Virus record (IMG/VR): IMGVR_UViG_3300008113_000003
Coordinates: 142,297-206,296 of that record
DNA length: 64,000 nt
Strand: one strand, 5' to 3'
DNA from: a virus
The notes under the pieces were generated by a model. It was given only the letters and a program-made list of their open reading frames with translations, was not told the DNA's origin and searched no databases. Shown here one piece after another: positions 7,518-15,097 of this stretch (its first letter is position 1; each line of letters opens with the position of its first letter). Made by a program: the position numbers and the translations under genes.

Positions 7518-8285
7518 TTAAGTATTTTCCGTTATTGTAAAAGTTCTACTAATCGCTGGTGTTACAATATAATCATCGGGATCTGATATAAACCCTTGTA
7601 GGTTAAAATTGTATAACTGTACGTAAAACCTTTTATTATTAAGGTCAGTAACTTGACTTTCATCTGAAGAGTCTTCTAACACAATTGGTATATAGTGTCC
7701 GTTAACTACAGTATATGCCTGCCTGCTTTGAAAATTTTTTAAAACAGTGGCGTTAAATTTGTTTAGTTCTTGCTGTCTATAAGCAAAAATTCTAACATCA
7801 TAGGTAATATCAACTGGAATTGGTTGAGGTATTTTATAAACATCAACCCCCATTTTATTACCATCCCAAGTAGGTACTTCCGCATATGTATAATGTCTAC
7901 CAGTTGGTATATTATAAATCAAAGAAGGGTTTGTGCCGTATTTCGTATCTGGGTTTCTAACAATATTAACAAAAGGTATTTTTAAATTTTTATACTCATC
8001 TGAAAATTTCCATGTTTGTGAAAATTCGTTCCATTTTTGAATACCCATCATAAACACAGGGACTTTTTCACCATCAATTGAAATTGCCAATTGATTAGTT
8101 ACAAAATCTTTAAAACCCCTATCCAAATCAATATGCATAACACCTTTTGGTAGGTAGGTATCGTTGTTGATGATCATATCTTTCATATTTTCAGCAGCAC
8201 CGCTTTGCATTGAGTAAGGATACTCGATGTTAGCACGTTGTTGTGTTAGATTGATCTTCTTTTTAAATGAACCTGGTAAAGCCAT
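7518..8285 (-). CDS. Tail completion / sheath stabiliser protein, gp15-like
   Basis: This 255-aa protein is close in size to T4 gp15 (272 aa), whose hexamer caps the tail and joins it to the neck. Its pattern follows gp15: PIPVDITYDVRIFAYRQQEL near residue 155, then a helix, then a segment on 'V.G.YIPIVLED', then the closing strand with F..NLQGFISDPDD. The gene sits between the sheath and a gp14-like gene, the T4 order. Its start lies 2 nt after the upstream stop, so it is cotranscribed and coupled with the gp14-like gene. Sequence identity to T4 is low, so the assignment rests on this pattern and on synteny. Confidence 0.62.
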   Translation of the reverse strand: MALPGSFKKKINLTQQRANIEYPYSMQSGAAENMKDMIINNDTYLPKGVMHIDLDRGFKDFVTNQLAISIDGEKVPVFMMGIQKWNEFSQTWKFSDEYKNLKIPFVNIVRNPDTKYGTNPSLIYNIPTGRHYTYAEVPTWDGNKMGVDVYKIPQPIPVDITYDVRIFAYRQQELNKFNATVLKNFQSRQAYTVVNGHYIPIVLEDSSDESQVTDLNNKRFYVQLYNFNLQGFISDPDDYIVTPAISRTFTITENT

Positions 8286-8287
8286 AA

Positions 8288-8821
8288 TTATACCCCTTTA
8301 AATACGTTAGGATCAACGTTTGTACATTTTATTCTTCTAAAATAACCAGAATAACCAAATTGAGTACTTGGGTTATCCGTATTTACAGTATCGTCATCAA
8401 ACACAGTAAAATATTTAAAATTATTTTGTCTGTCAGAATAACCGATAATATCACCGTAACTTATCTCAGCATTTTTTTCGTCAAGTTGTTTTTGTAAAAC
8501 AGTAAACTCAAGATTACCATAGTCTTGGTACCTTAAATTTCCGTTTGGTGAGTATGATTTATTTTCACCGTTTTCAAGGCTAAGTATAACTTTTAATTCA
8601 ACTGGTGATAAAAATCTAATATCGTTTACATTACTTTCACCGTAAACGTCATCCATTTGGGTGTTAACTCTGTCAACTCTAAATAAAACAACAGTAAAGT
8701 TCATGTCCCCCTCGATTAGTTCTGTTGCCATATCAAGCTCAAGTTGAAAATCCTCTTCATCGTAAAACCTATTCAACCTTGTATTTGGTATTCTAGTTTT
8801 TCTTTCCATTGTTCTTTTCAT
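8288..8821 (-). CDS. Neck protein, gp14-like
   Basis: This 177-aa protein has features compatible with T4 gp14, the neck protein joining the portal complex to the tail. These are an N-terminal basic segment, a beta strand FTVVLFRVDR (about 42-51), then EISYGDIIGYSDRQNNFKYFTVFDDD around 118-143. The last recalls the 'GDLIYFP...FEI' stretch of gp14. It is shorter than T4 gp14 (256 aa). Order (gp14-like, gp15-like, sheath, tube) matches T4. The late promoter motif abuts the first ATG (8819-8821), so transcription may begin inside the first codons. The second Met (M5, 8807-8809) lies 12 nt from the motif, close to the spacing at other genes, and may be the real start. Confidence 0.5.
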   Translation of the reverse strand: MKRTMERKTRIPNTRLNRFYDEEDFQLELDMATELIEGDMNFTVVLFRVDRVNTQMDDVYGESNVNDIRFLSPVELKVILSLENGENKSYSPNGNLRYQDYGNLEFTVLQKQLDEKNAEISYGDIIGYSDRQNNFKYFTVFDDDTVNTDNPSTQFGYSGYFRRIKCTNVDPNVFKGV

Positions 8822-8830
8822 ATAAATACT
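8822..8830 (-). promoter_or_regulatory. Candidate late promoter, AGTATTTAT, abutting annotated start
   Basis: Coding-sense AGTATTTAT lies immediately before the ATG at 8821 and 12 nt before the in-frame Met at 8809. On the plus strand this reads TATAAATACT, like a T4 late promoter, but orientation at the other 14 sites favours the minus reading. Confidence 0.5.
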
Positions 8831-8862
8831 TTGATTTATTAATGAATTGACTTTGTCAGAAA

Positions 8863-8891
8863 AATTTATTATTATTAGATAATAATAAATT
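8863..8891. promoter_or_regulatory. 29-nt perfect AT palindrome upstream of helicase gene
   Basis: A 12-bp perfect stem (AATTTATTATTA / TAATAATAAATT) with 5-nt loop TTAGA, 18 nt before the helicase ATG. It could be a 5' UTR hairpin or an operator. A TTTG about 20 nt upstream (near 8851) hints at a host-type -33 element. Confidence 0.45.
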
Positions 8892-8909
8892 AAAGGAAAA
8901 GGAACGTAA

Positions 8910-10688
8910 ATGCAGTTACCGATAGAAAAGAGAGCGCTGGATATATTAAAAACATATAAAGGGTCAAATGACTACATATTGGGTATACAAAAGACCTACT
9001 TTACGAGTAAAAGTTTTATACCAACAAAAAACCAAAGTGATTACATTATTAAAAACGGTAATGTTGATCCAGTTGTTGTTAACAAATTATTCGACATTAG
9101 TAAATCTTGTAGACCTTTTATTGCTGAGCAATTAAAACTAGATTTTATACCAGACAAAATATTCATAAACAAATTACTTAGCAGAAAGGAGAACTTTTTA
9201 CACATTTATGGTTGTTTTGAAGAGGGTTGTGATCAATACTACACCTTCTATATTTCAAAGGAATGTGTTAAAGTTAGCAGACCTGAACCAGAAATTGACC
9301 CAACAAAATATGAAAGGGACCCAAAACCGCACCAAATAACAGCGATTAAAAAATTATTGACAAACGATAAATTTATCTTGGCCGATGAAATGGGCCTTGG
9401 TAAAACCACGTCAGCTATTATTGCGGCTATGGAAGGTCAATTCAAAAAAATATTGGTTGTTTGTCCAGCATCACTTAAACTTAACTGGAAAATTGAGATT
9501 TCAAACTATGATTCTCCAGATAATATCAGTGTTGTTGACGGAAGTAATCTTACTGTAAAAAAATGGACAATTGTAAACTACGACATTCTTAAGAATTTTC
9601 ACCATTTACCTAGACGTGGTGTTAAAACAGCTGATCTACCTATTTCACCGATTGACTATCATAAATTTGATTTAGTTATTGCTGATGAAGCTCATTATCT
9701 TAAAAACGCTGCATCAAATAGAACCAAAATATTTAATGATTTTGCCATGAAAATACCAGTAAGATGGTTATTGACAGGTACTCCGATCACAAATAAACCA
9801 ATCGATTTCTATAATCTTTTATATTTGTGTGAATCACCTGTTGCCTCTAACTGGGTTGGTTATGTTAAAAGATATTGTGCTGGTAGACAATTTAACCGAA
9901 AAGGTACCAAACAAAAGTATTGGGTTTGTTCAGGATCATCAAACCTAGAAGAGTTGAAAGATTTTTCAGCCGATGTAATTTTAAGAAGAACTAAGAACGA
10001 TTCTATTGATTTACCACAAAAGACGATCAAACCTGTTTATTTACCACTAGAATTCTCAACTAGCTATAACGCCTATATTGATGAGTATGAAGCTTGGATT
10101 GAGGAAATGGAAGCTGCTGGTGAAAAACCAACAATTACCGATCACTTAACAAAATTGATCAAAGTTAGGCAGTTATTATCTTACGATAAGATTGCACACA
10201 CAATTGAAATGGCGGAAGAAATGTTGGAGAATGGTCAGAAAGTAATTATATTTAGTTGTTTTACAAACACAATCAAAGAGTTACAAGCTCATTTTGGTAA
10301 AAAAGCTGTGACAATTGATGGGTCGGTTTCAAAAGAAAAAAGACAACAAGCTGTTGATGCATTTCAAAATGATGATAAAATAACTGTTTTCTTGGGTAAT
10401 ATTGTAGCCGCTGGGGTTGGTTTAACTTTAACTGAAAGTAGCGTTGTAATATTCAATGATTTGGATTGGACACCAGCTAATCACATGCAAGCTGAGGATA
10501 GGGCACATAGAATTGGTCAACAAAACCAGGTTCATATCATTTACCCATTATTTGCCGACACCTTAGATATGATTATGTATAAGGCGCTCCAAAGTAAAAT
10601 GAAGATTATTAGTACGATTATGGGTGATAACCCATCTGAAGAGGAAATATCAGTTGGTAAAGAGGTTATTATGCACCTTAGACGTTAA
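8910..10688 (+). CDS. SNF2-family DNA helicase/ATPase (UvsW-like role)
   Basis: The 592-aa protein has all SNF2 superfamily 2 motifs. They are the Q-like KPHQITAIKKLL (139-150), Walker A DEMGLGKTT (159-167), motif Ia VVCPASLKLNW, DEAH (259-262), LTGTP (288-292), and a C-terminal RecA domain ending in AEDRAHRIGQ (motif VI). The closest style is the SMARCAL1/HepA-like group common in large phages. In T4, UvsW has the analogous task of annealing and branch migration during recombination-dependent replication. An unusually good Shine-Dalgarno (AAAGGAAAAGG) lies 6 nt before the ATG. An N-terminal domain of about 130 residues has two Cys pairs near 102-107 but no recognised fold. The 3' end overlaps the convergent gp88-like gene by 4 nt. 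Confidence 0.88.
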   Translation: MQLPIEKRALDILKTYKGSNDYILGIQKTYFTSKSFIPTKNQSDYIIKNGNVDPVVVNKLFDISKSCRPFIAEQLKLDFIPDKIFINKLLSRKENFLHIYGCFEEGCDQYYTFYISKECVKVSRPEPEIDPTKYERDPKPHQITAIKKLLTNDKFILADEMGLGKTTSAIIAAMEGQFKKILVVCPASLKLNWKIEISNYDSPDNISVVDGSNLTVKKWTIVNYDILKNFHHLPRRGVKTADLPISPIDYHKFDLVIADEAHYLKNAASNRTKIFNDFAMKIPVRWLLTGTPITNKPIDFYNLLYLCESPVASNWVGYVKRYCAGRQFNRKGTKQKYWVCSGSSNLEELKDFSADVILRRTKNDSIDLPQKTIKPVYLPLEFSTSYNAYIDEYEAWIEEMEAAGEKPTITDHLTKLIKVRQLLSYDKIAHTIEMAEEMLENGQKVIIFSCFTNTIKELQAHFGKKAVTIDGSVSKEKRQQAVDAFQNDDKITVFLGNIVAAGVGLTLTESSVVIFNDLDWTPANHMQAEDRAHRIGQQNQVHIIYPLFADTLDMIMYKALQSKMKIISTIMGDNPSEEEISVGKEVIMHLRR

Positions 10689-11860
10689 TGTTGTAGCAAA
10701 TAGCTCCCTTTAACATCTTTTCTCTGAGCACCAACATCACTATCACCAGTTGGTAATACAATCACATTGTATTTAAGTGGTTCTCCTTGCGTTGTTGGTA
10801 GTTCATCTGTGTATACGATTGATTCGTAAGGTACGTTGTATTTAACACTTATACGGTTCTTTAAACTTTCTTTAGCCGCATCATCAATAAATGTCGCTTT
10901 ACCTTTTTCATCTTTAACATAATGAGGACCCTCTTTTTTGAAAATATCTTTAAATAATTCTTTTGGTACTATTTTAGAAATTTTAGCTGTTTCTGTATCG
11001 ACTTTAGCTGTTTCTTTCTTATTTGCATCATCCGAAAAATTCATAACAAAGTTTGGATCAGCAATATTAGCGATATCCCCCATTTTTGTATACGCATAAG
11101 ACTCAACGTTGTAACCAGCTTCAAGTAATTGATTTGTTACACTAATTGCTATATCATAGTATCTTTTAGCAAAAAAATCACCCGCATCGTTCCATCTCAA
11201 GATTAATTTAATATCAACCTTATCTTTTTTTGATTGTCTTTTAAGACTATAAGCTAAAGGGTCTAATTCATCCATTATTATGTTTTCATAAGTTTCTGGA
11301 TCGTTTAATAGTAAATTAAGTCTTTGTGTATATTTTAGGTTTTTACCATCGTTCATAATGTAGAAACCTTTTCTAGCGTAGCAATCAATCGCACAAGATC
11401 CAGCCCCAGGACAAGTATTTATTGTGTAGAATTTACCTTGGTCCTTATCGTAAAGAATACTTCTTAACGCTGGTATACCAGTATTAACAGTATATTGTAA
11501 ACCACCCCTATCACTTTTTTCCATTTTAGGGTTTCTATCAAATATTTGTTTTGGTAATGCCGTAATTTGTTTAATAAAATGGTCGATATCTATTTCACCC
11601 TCGTTATCAGTTGGTATATTACCACCACTAATAATAGGTTCATTTGCACTTATCTTACCCCTATCTTTTGACGGTTTACCTAATCTATCTAGTTGCGAAT
11701 TTAACATACTAACAACAGATTCTGGGGATAAACAACTCTTTTTAACATCACTAAAATCCTTTTCCCAGTCAACCTCAGATATATTTGTAGACTCATTTAA
11801 ACGAAAACTAAATAATTCTTTTGTTCTGAGTATTGCGTTATTAAATTTGTTATTGGTCAT
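10685..11860 (-). CDS. Gp88-like Cys-motif phage protein
   Basis: Using the ATG at 11858-11860 the product is 391 aa; a longer reading would run into the divergent gp13 leader. The core matches the phage 'gene product 88' family. It has TCPGAGSCAIDCYARKG (Cys150, 156 and 160, residues 149-165), LRWNDAGDFF (221-230), and ESYAYTK (253-259). These Cys/His/Asp motifs suggest a metal or Fe-S centre, and the family's biochemical role is not known. The N-terminal 110 residues are an added charged region, and the C-terminus around 290-390 is Lys-rich. It has a late promoter motif 28 nt upstream, within a palindrome shared with the divergent gp13 gene. It overlaps the SNF2 helicase tail-to-tail by 4 nt. 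Confidence 0.6.
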   Translation of the reverse strand: MTNNKFNNAILRTKELFSFRLNESTNISEVDWEKDFSDVKKSCLSPESVVSMLNSQLDRLGKPSKDRGKISANEPIISGGNIPTDNEGEIDIDHFIKQITALPKQIFDRNPKMEKSDRGGLQYTVNTGIPALRSILYDKDQGKFYTINTCPGAGSCAIDCYARKGFYIMNDGKNLKYTQRLNLLLNDPETYENIIMDELDPLAYSLKRQSKKDKVDIKLILRWNDAGDFFAKRYYDIAISVTNQLLEAGYNVESYAYTKMGDIANIADPNFVMNFSDDANKKETAKVDTETAKISKIVPKELFKDIFKKEGPHYVKDEKGKATFIDDAAKESLKNRISVKYNVPYESIVYTDELPTTQGEPLKYNVIVLPTGDSDVGAQRKDVKGSYLLQH

Positions 11861-11878
11861 AATATTCCCGTATTTAAA

Positions 11879-11887
11879 AGTATTTAT
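11879..11887 (+). promoter_or_regulatory. Candidate late promoter of gp13, AGTATTTAT
   Basis: Ends 16 nt before the gp13 ATG at 11904. It overlaps a palindrome whose other arm (11889-11897) forms the opposite-strand motif. Confidence 0.6.
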
Positions 11888-11888
11888 T

Positions 11889-11897
11889 ATAAATATT
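11889..11897 (-). promoter_or_regulatory. Candidate late promoter of gp88-like gene, AATATTTAT
   Basis: Coding-sense AATATTTAT, 28 nt before the ATG at 11860. With the motif at 11879-11887 it forms a near-symmetric divergent promoter (TATTTATTATAAATA). Confidence 0.5.
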
Positions 11898-11903
11898 AGG
11901 AAC

Positions 11904-12995
11904 ATGAGAATAAATCCAACCGAAAAGCAAAAAATATACAAACAAGCCAAACATAGGCTTGGGGCTCCTATTAGGAAGATTCAATTAGAAGATGAACAAA
12001 TGGACTCACTTCTTGAAATCGCTACAGAAGATTATGTTGAGTTTATTAATAATTGGTTGATTGAACACCAATGGCCGAGTTTGATTGGTTTAAGCGTTAG
12101 CGAAGCTGATTTAACCAGGGCTTTTATTTATAGAACTTTTGATTTAGTCACACAATACACATACTCCTACTCAAAAATTGTTGGTTTGGGTGCTGGTGAG
12201 GGTGGTTATGTTCTTAAAAAAGATTACGTTGAGTTAGTTAAGGGTCAACAAATATATGAGATTCCAGCAAATAGAGAGATAAATGAAGTGTTATGGTTTA
12301 CACCAGCTTCATTGGATCAATCTGTAATCGACCCATTCTTAGGTGTTTGGAACAATCAATTCGGTGCCGAATATATGGGTTTGGGTAGTTATTACATTTT
12401 ACCAGCTTTTGACATTTTAATGAGAACAACGGATAGAAACCTTAAAAATAGGATGATTCGTTCTGAGTTAATATATAAGATCACAAATGCGCCTGATGGC
12501 AAAAAATATCTTCATTTAATGAATACGCCAGGTGGTAAATTTGACTTTAGGGGTTCAATGCTAGATCAAGGTAAATGTTGGTATTGGTATTATGATATTA
12601 ACCCATTAATTAAAGATGATTGTTTGGCAAAAAACAAAGATATCATTAAATCACCAGCTGATGTTCCTCTGGATGATATATCATTTGATGACCTAAATGA
12701 TCCAGCTAAAGTTTGGATTAGAAGATATTTTATTGCTTTGTGTAAAGAAACTTTGGGTAGAGTAAGAGGTACTTTTGGTGGTAAAATACCAGTTCCAGAC
12801 GCAAATATGGAAATTGAATACCAGTCACTTTTATCAGAAGGTAAGGATGAAATGGTTACACTTAAAAAAGAATTAGAGGACAGAATGTTCAAATTAAACC
12901 CATTGGAAATTCTTAAAAGAATGTCTACTGAGGCTGAAGAAATTAACAAAGCTCTTAAATACAGAGCGTTCCAAAAACCAATTAAGATTATATAA
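11904..12995 (+). CDS. gp13: Neck (head completion) protein, T4 gp13-like
   Basis: The 363-aa protein aligns in pattern with T4 gp13 (309 aa). It has RLGAP at residues 18-22, followed by an acidic helix that ends in DEQMDSLLEIATEDYVEFIN. The C-terminal domain has WIRRYFIALCKETLGRVRG, FGGKIPVPDANMEIEY, then a Leu/Glu helix ending in LNPLEIL, as in T4. gp13 and gp14 form the collar that seals the filled head and docks the tail. Start choice: the frame is open 57 nt further upstream, but that would cross the promoter motif. ATG at 11904 lies 16 nt from the motif and starts with the conserved-looking helix. The stop overlaps the next ATG (TAATG). Confidence 0.85.
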   Translation: MRINPTEKQKIYKQAKHRLGAPIRKIQLEDEQMDSLLEIATEDYVEFINNWLIEHQWPSLIGLSVSEADLTRAFIYRTFDLVTQYTYSYSKIVGLGAGEGGYVLKKDYVELVKGQQIYEIPANREINEVLWFTPASLDQSVIDPFLGVWNNQFGAEYMGLGSYYILPAFDILMRTTDRNLKNRMIRSELIYKITNAPDGKKYLHLMNTPGGKFDFRGSMLDQGKCWYWYYDINPLIKDDCLAKNKDIIKSPADVPLDDISFDDLNDPAKVWIRRYFIALCKETLGRVRGTFGGKIPVPDANMEIEYQSLLSEGKDEMVTLKKELEDRMFKLNPLEILKRMSTEAEEINKALKYRAFQKPIKII

Positions 12996-14650
12996 TGTTT
13001 TATACAGCCCTAGATAATAGTGATTATTTTGATTTAATTGTCACAAAAGATTGTCGTGATTTTTATCGTGATTATAACGAATGTAATTTAATAAATATTA
13101 ATATTACTGAAAATCTATGCTCAATACCTGGGAGTATTCAAACAGAAGAAGTTGAATTAAAAAACATAACGTTAACAGGTTATGATAATTTTTTTATACC
13201 CAACGGAGAGATATCAAATATCAATAATTTCACGGGTGACACAATAGGATACACTGTGAATGAAAATATTGTTGTTGACGTTAATAAAGATTTAACATAT
13301 GTTATTGAAACTGGTGATACTTTTTGTTTTCATGAAATATCTGGTTATAGCGGAAATTACTGTTATGAGATTGATCACCTAAATGTTGACAATGGTATAT
13401 ACTATAATAAATTAAATGGCGGTTTTTACCAGGGATTCTACAAAATTTTTGGTGAAAATGTTGAGTGGTTCCCAGCTAGAGCAAAAATGGGTTGGACCGT
13501 TGATATGGTTGTCCATTTCCCAATGGATGTACCAGGTAGTTCAGGGTCATCTGGTAGTTCAGGGTCTTCTGGATCATCTGGCAGTTCTGGTTCTTTTGGG
13601 TCTTCTGGATCATCAGGTAGTTCTGGGTCATCTGGTAGTTCAGGGTCTTCTGGATCATCTGGTAATTGCGTAACTCTAAATAAAGTATATCCAAATAATA
13701 GCGGTTTTATTTTTTATCTGGGGACAAGAGCTGAAAATAAATTTGCTGATAAAACTGATATTGAAATTCAAAGATTTGAGGATAATTACGACATAGTACC
13801 TCTAAACACAACAAATTTATTTACCTATAATAACCTAATAACATTAAATGGTTTAACGAATTATATTGGTTATTTTAATTATTATAATGGTTTAATGTAT
13901 ACTGGTAGAAATTATACAGTAGACTCACAACCTTTACAATACCACCAAGAATATAGTGATCTCACGTATAATGCGTTTGGTATAAGAGTCACCAATGATG
14001 GTAGAATCGGTTACAGAACAATATACCCAACTGATATATGTTATACAGGCGTAACCCAAGAAGTTAGTGGTATAACAAACAACTCGTTTATTATGGACCC
14101 AATTGATGACTGTGTTAATTATACAAGATCACTAATTGTTACAAAATATTTTACAATAGAGGAGTGTTATACAAAAAACCCTGTTATTGATGTAACGGAA
14201 AATAAATTCTTGAATATAACTGGTGTATTTGAAAGAGATTTTTCTTATGGGAATAACTGTCAGTTAAAATATGGTGATTATAAAAAAGGTACCTTCTCAA
14301 TATACCTTAATGGGTTCTTAGTTTTTAGGAATAGGAATTTTGTTGAGGTGATACCACATGAATTAGATATTGATTCGAAATACCAGGAAGGTGTCCCCTT
14401 TAATATTTCATTTGGTGGTGGGACCCAAAGCTTAATCGACCCTGTGGTATTTGATGAAAACAAAGTACTTGGTACTGTTTTAGAAAGATTTTTTGCTGGA
14501 ACATTCCTAGGTGGTGTTAAATCAATTAAAATGTATTGTGTACCATTGTACACTGTTGAGGTTAAAAAAGAATTTAGAAATATTGCGGGTATATATAATT
14601 TGCCGATAATAAAGGGTGGTAGACAGATATTTATAAAAAATTTATTCTAA
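12995..14650 (+). CDS. Fibre or adhesin-type structural protein with (Gly-Ser-Ser)n linker
   Basis: This 551-aa protein has three parts. The N-terminal 180 residues are beta-rich and may bind the virion. A low-complexity tract of 14 GSS triplets (residues 181-223; one Ser to Phe) follows. The C-terminal part looks like a lectin/LamG-type beta sandwich, with KGTFSIYLNGFLVFRNRNF and later VPFNISFGGGTQSL. Such architecture fits a head or tail decoration or receptor-binding protein. The flexible linker resembles the repeats of the large fibre at 59707-64000. It starts at TAATG after gp13 and ends in TAATG with the next gene, so translation is likely coupled. Function is inferred from composition. 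Confidence 0.6.
   Translation: MFYTALDNSDYFDLIVTKDCRDFYRDYNECNLININITENLCSIPGSIQTEEVELKNITLTGYDNFFIPNGEISNINNFTGDTIGYTVNENIVVDVNKDLTYVIETGDTFCFHEISGYSGNYCYEIDHLNVDNGIYYNKLNGGFYQGFYKIFGENVEWFPARAKMGWTVDMVVHFPMDVPGSSGSSGSSGSSGSSGSSGSFGSSGSSGSSGSSGSSGSSGSSGNCVTLNKVYPNNSGFIFYLGTRAENKFADKTDIEIQRFEDNYDIVPLNTTNLFTYNNLITLNGLTNYIGYFNYYNGLMYTGRNYTVDSQPLQYHQEYSDLTYNAFGIRVTNDGRIGYRTIYPTDICYTGVTQEVSGITNNSFIMDPIDDCVNYTRSLIVTKYFTIEECYTKNPVIDVTENKFLNITGVFERDFSYGNNCQLKYGDYKKGTFSIYLNGFLVFRNRNFVEVIPHELDIDSKYQEGVPFNISFGGGTQSLIDPVVFDENKVLGTVLERFFAGTFLGGVKSIKMYCVPLYTVEVKKEFRNIAGIYNLPIIKGGRQIFIKNLF
13535..13663 (+). repeat. (GGN-TCN/AGT-TCN)14 tract encoding Gly-Ser-Ser repeats
   Basis: A 129-nt in-frame repeat of 9-nt units with synonymous variation (GGT AGT TCA, GGG TCA TCT, GGA TCA TCT). 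Unit number could vary by slippage or recombination without loss of frame. Similar codon strings recur in opposite orientation in the fibre gene beyond 60200. Confidence 0.85.
14626..14634 (+). promoter_or_regulatory. Candidate late promoter inside the end of the fibre gene, GATATTTAT
   Basis: Lies in the last codons of the 12995-14650 gene and ends 15 nt before the next ATG (14650), the same spacing as at intergenic copies. Confidence 0.5.
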
Positions 14651-15051
14651 TGATATTCAGTATAAGACAAAATGCAACATTACCTATCTTAAAAATGAAA
14701 GTTTTTAGAGATGGACGCAACGATTTTAGACGCTTTGAGGAGTTGATTGAAAATTGTGTGGCCACATTTGCCATGAAAGATGAAAAAACTGGTATATATA
14801 AAGTTGCTAATAAAGCTGCAAATGTTGTACTTGAAAATCCTTGTGATGAAAATGGTTACAAACATTATATCATAACATACCAGTTTACAAAAGATGACAC
14901 GGACAAACCTGGGGTTTTTCTTGGTGAGTTTAAATTAACGTTATTCGATCTTGCCAACCCAACAGAAGTCTATGGCGAACTAATAGCCCCTATTCAAGAG
15001 GAACTATACATACACATCTTAGATTCATTCGTAAAAACAGATATTATTTAA
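14650..15051 (+). CDS. Baseplate/fibre-associated protein, 133 aa, BppU-like N-terminal pattern
   Basis: A small beta-rich protein. IRQNATLPILKMKVFRDGRND at the start, then FEELIENCVATFAMKDEKTG and GVFLGEFKLTLFD, is the layout seen in N-terminal domains of phage baseplate upper proteins: strand, disordered loop, then a paired-strand 'property' domain. I cannot distinguish a true homologue from a similar beta fold. It follows the GSS-linker protein with TAATG overlap, and both face the same late expression, with a motif 15 nt upstream of this start. A host-type promoter for DNA polymerase starts 5 nt after the stop. Confidence 0.45.
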   Translation: MIFSIRQNATLPILKMKVFRDGRNDFRRFEELIENCVATFAMKDEKTGIYKVANKAANVVLENPCDENGYKHYIITYQFTKDDTDKPGVFLGEFKLTLFDLANPTEVYGELIAPIQEELYIHILDSFVKTDII

Positions 15052-15056
15052 GTTTT

Positions 15057-15087
15057 TTTGTTTTTTTAGATTTTATACTTATATTTG
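15057..15087 (+). promoter_or_regulatory. Bacteroidetes-type promoter of DNA polymerase gene
   Basis: TTTG (15057-15060), 19-nt spacer, TATATTTG (15080-15087): both boxes match the Bacteroidetes primary-sigma consensus. Transcription would start a few bases before the polymerase ATG, leaving a very short leader. Confidence 0.8.
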
Positions 15088-15097
15088 TGCCAAAATA

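Noticed and set aside
8822-8830. T4-type late promoter TATAAATACT on the plus strand driving the helicase gene
   Set aside because: It is the reverse complement of the minus-strand motif. All other copies work in the RNTATTTAT orientation, and no other TATAAATA stands before plus genes.
11847-11903. Longer N-terminus of gp13 (extra 19 residues)
   Set aside because: It crosses the motif at 11879-11887 and overlaps the opposite gene start; ATG at 11904 fits the conserved spacing.
11861-11950. Longer N-terminus of the gp88-like gene (extra 30 residues)
   Set aside because: It would run through the divergent late promoter and the gp13 start; ATG at 11860 is 28 nt from its promoter motif.
13476-13694. 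Minus-strand and extra plus frames across the GSS tract (13416-13673, 13476-13694)
   Set aside because: They exist only because the repeat avoids stops in several frames; they lack start signals and domains.
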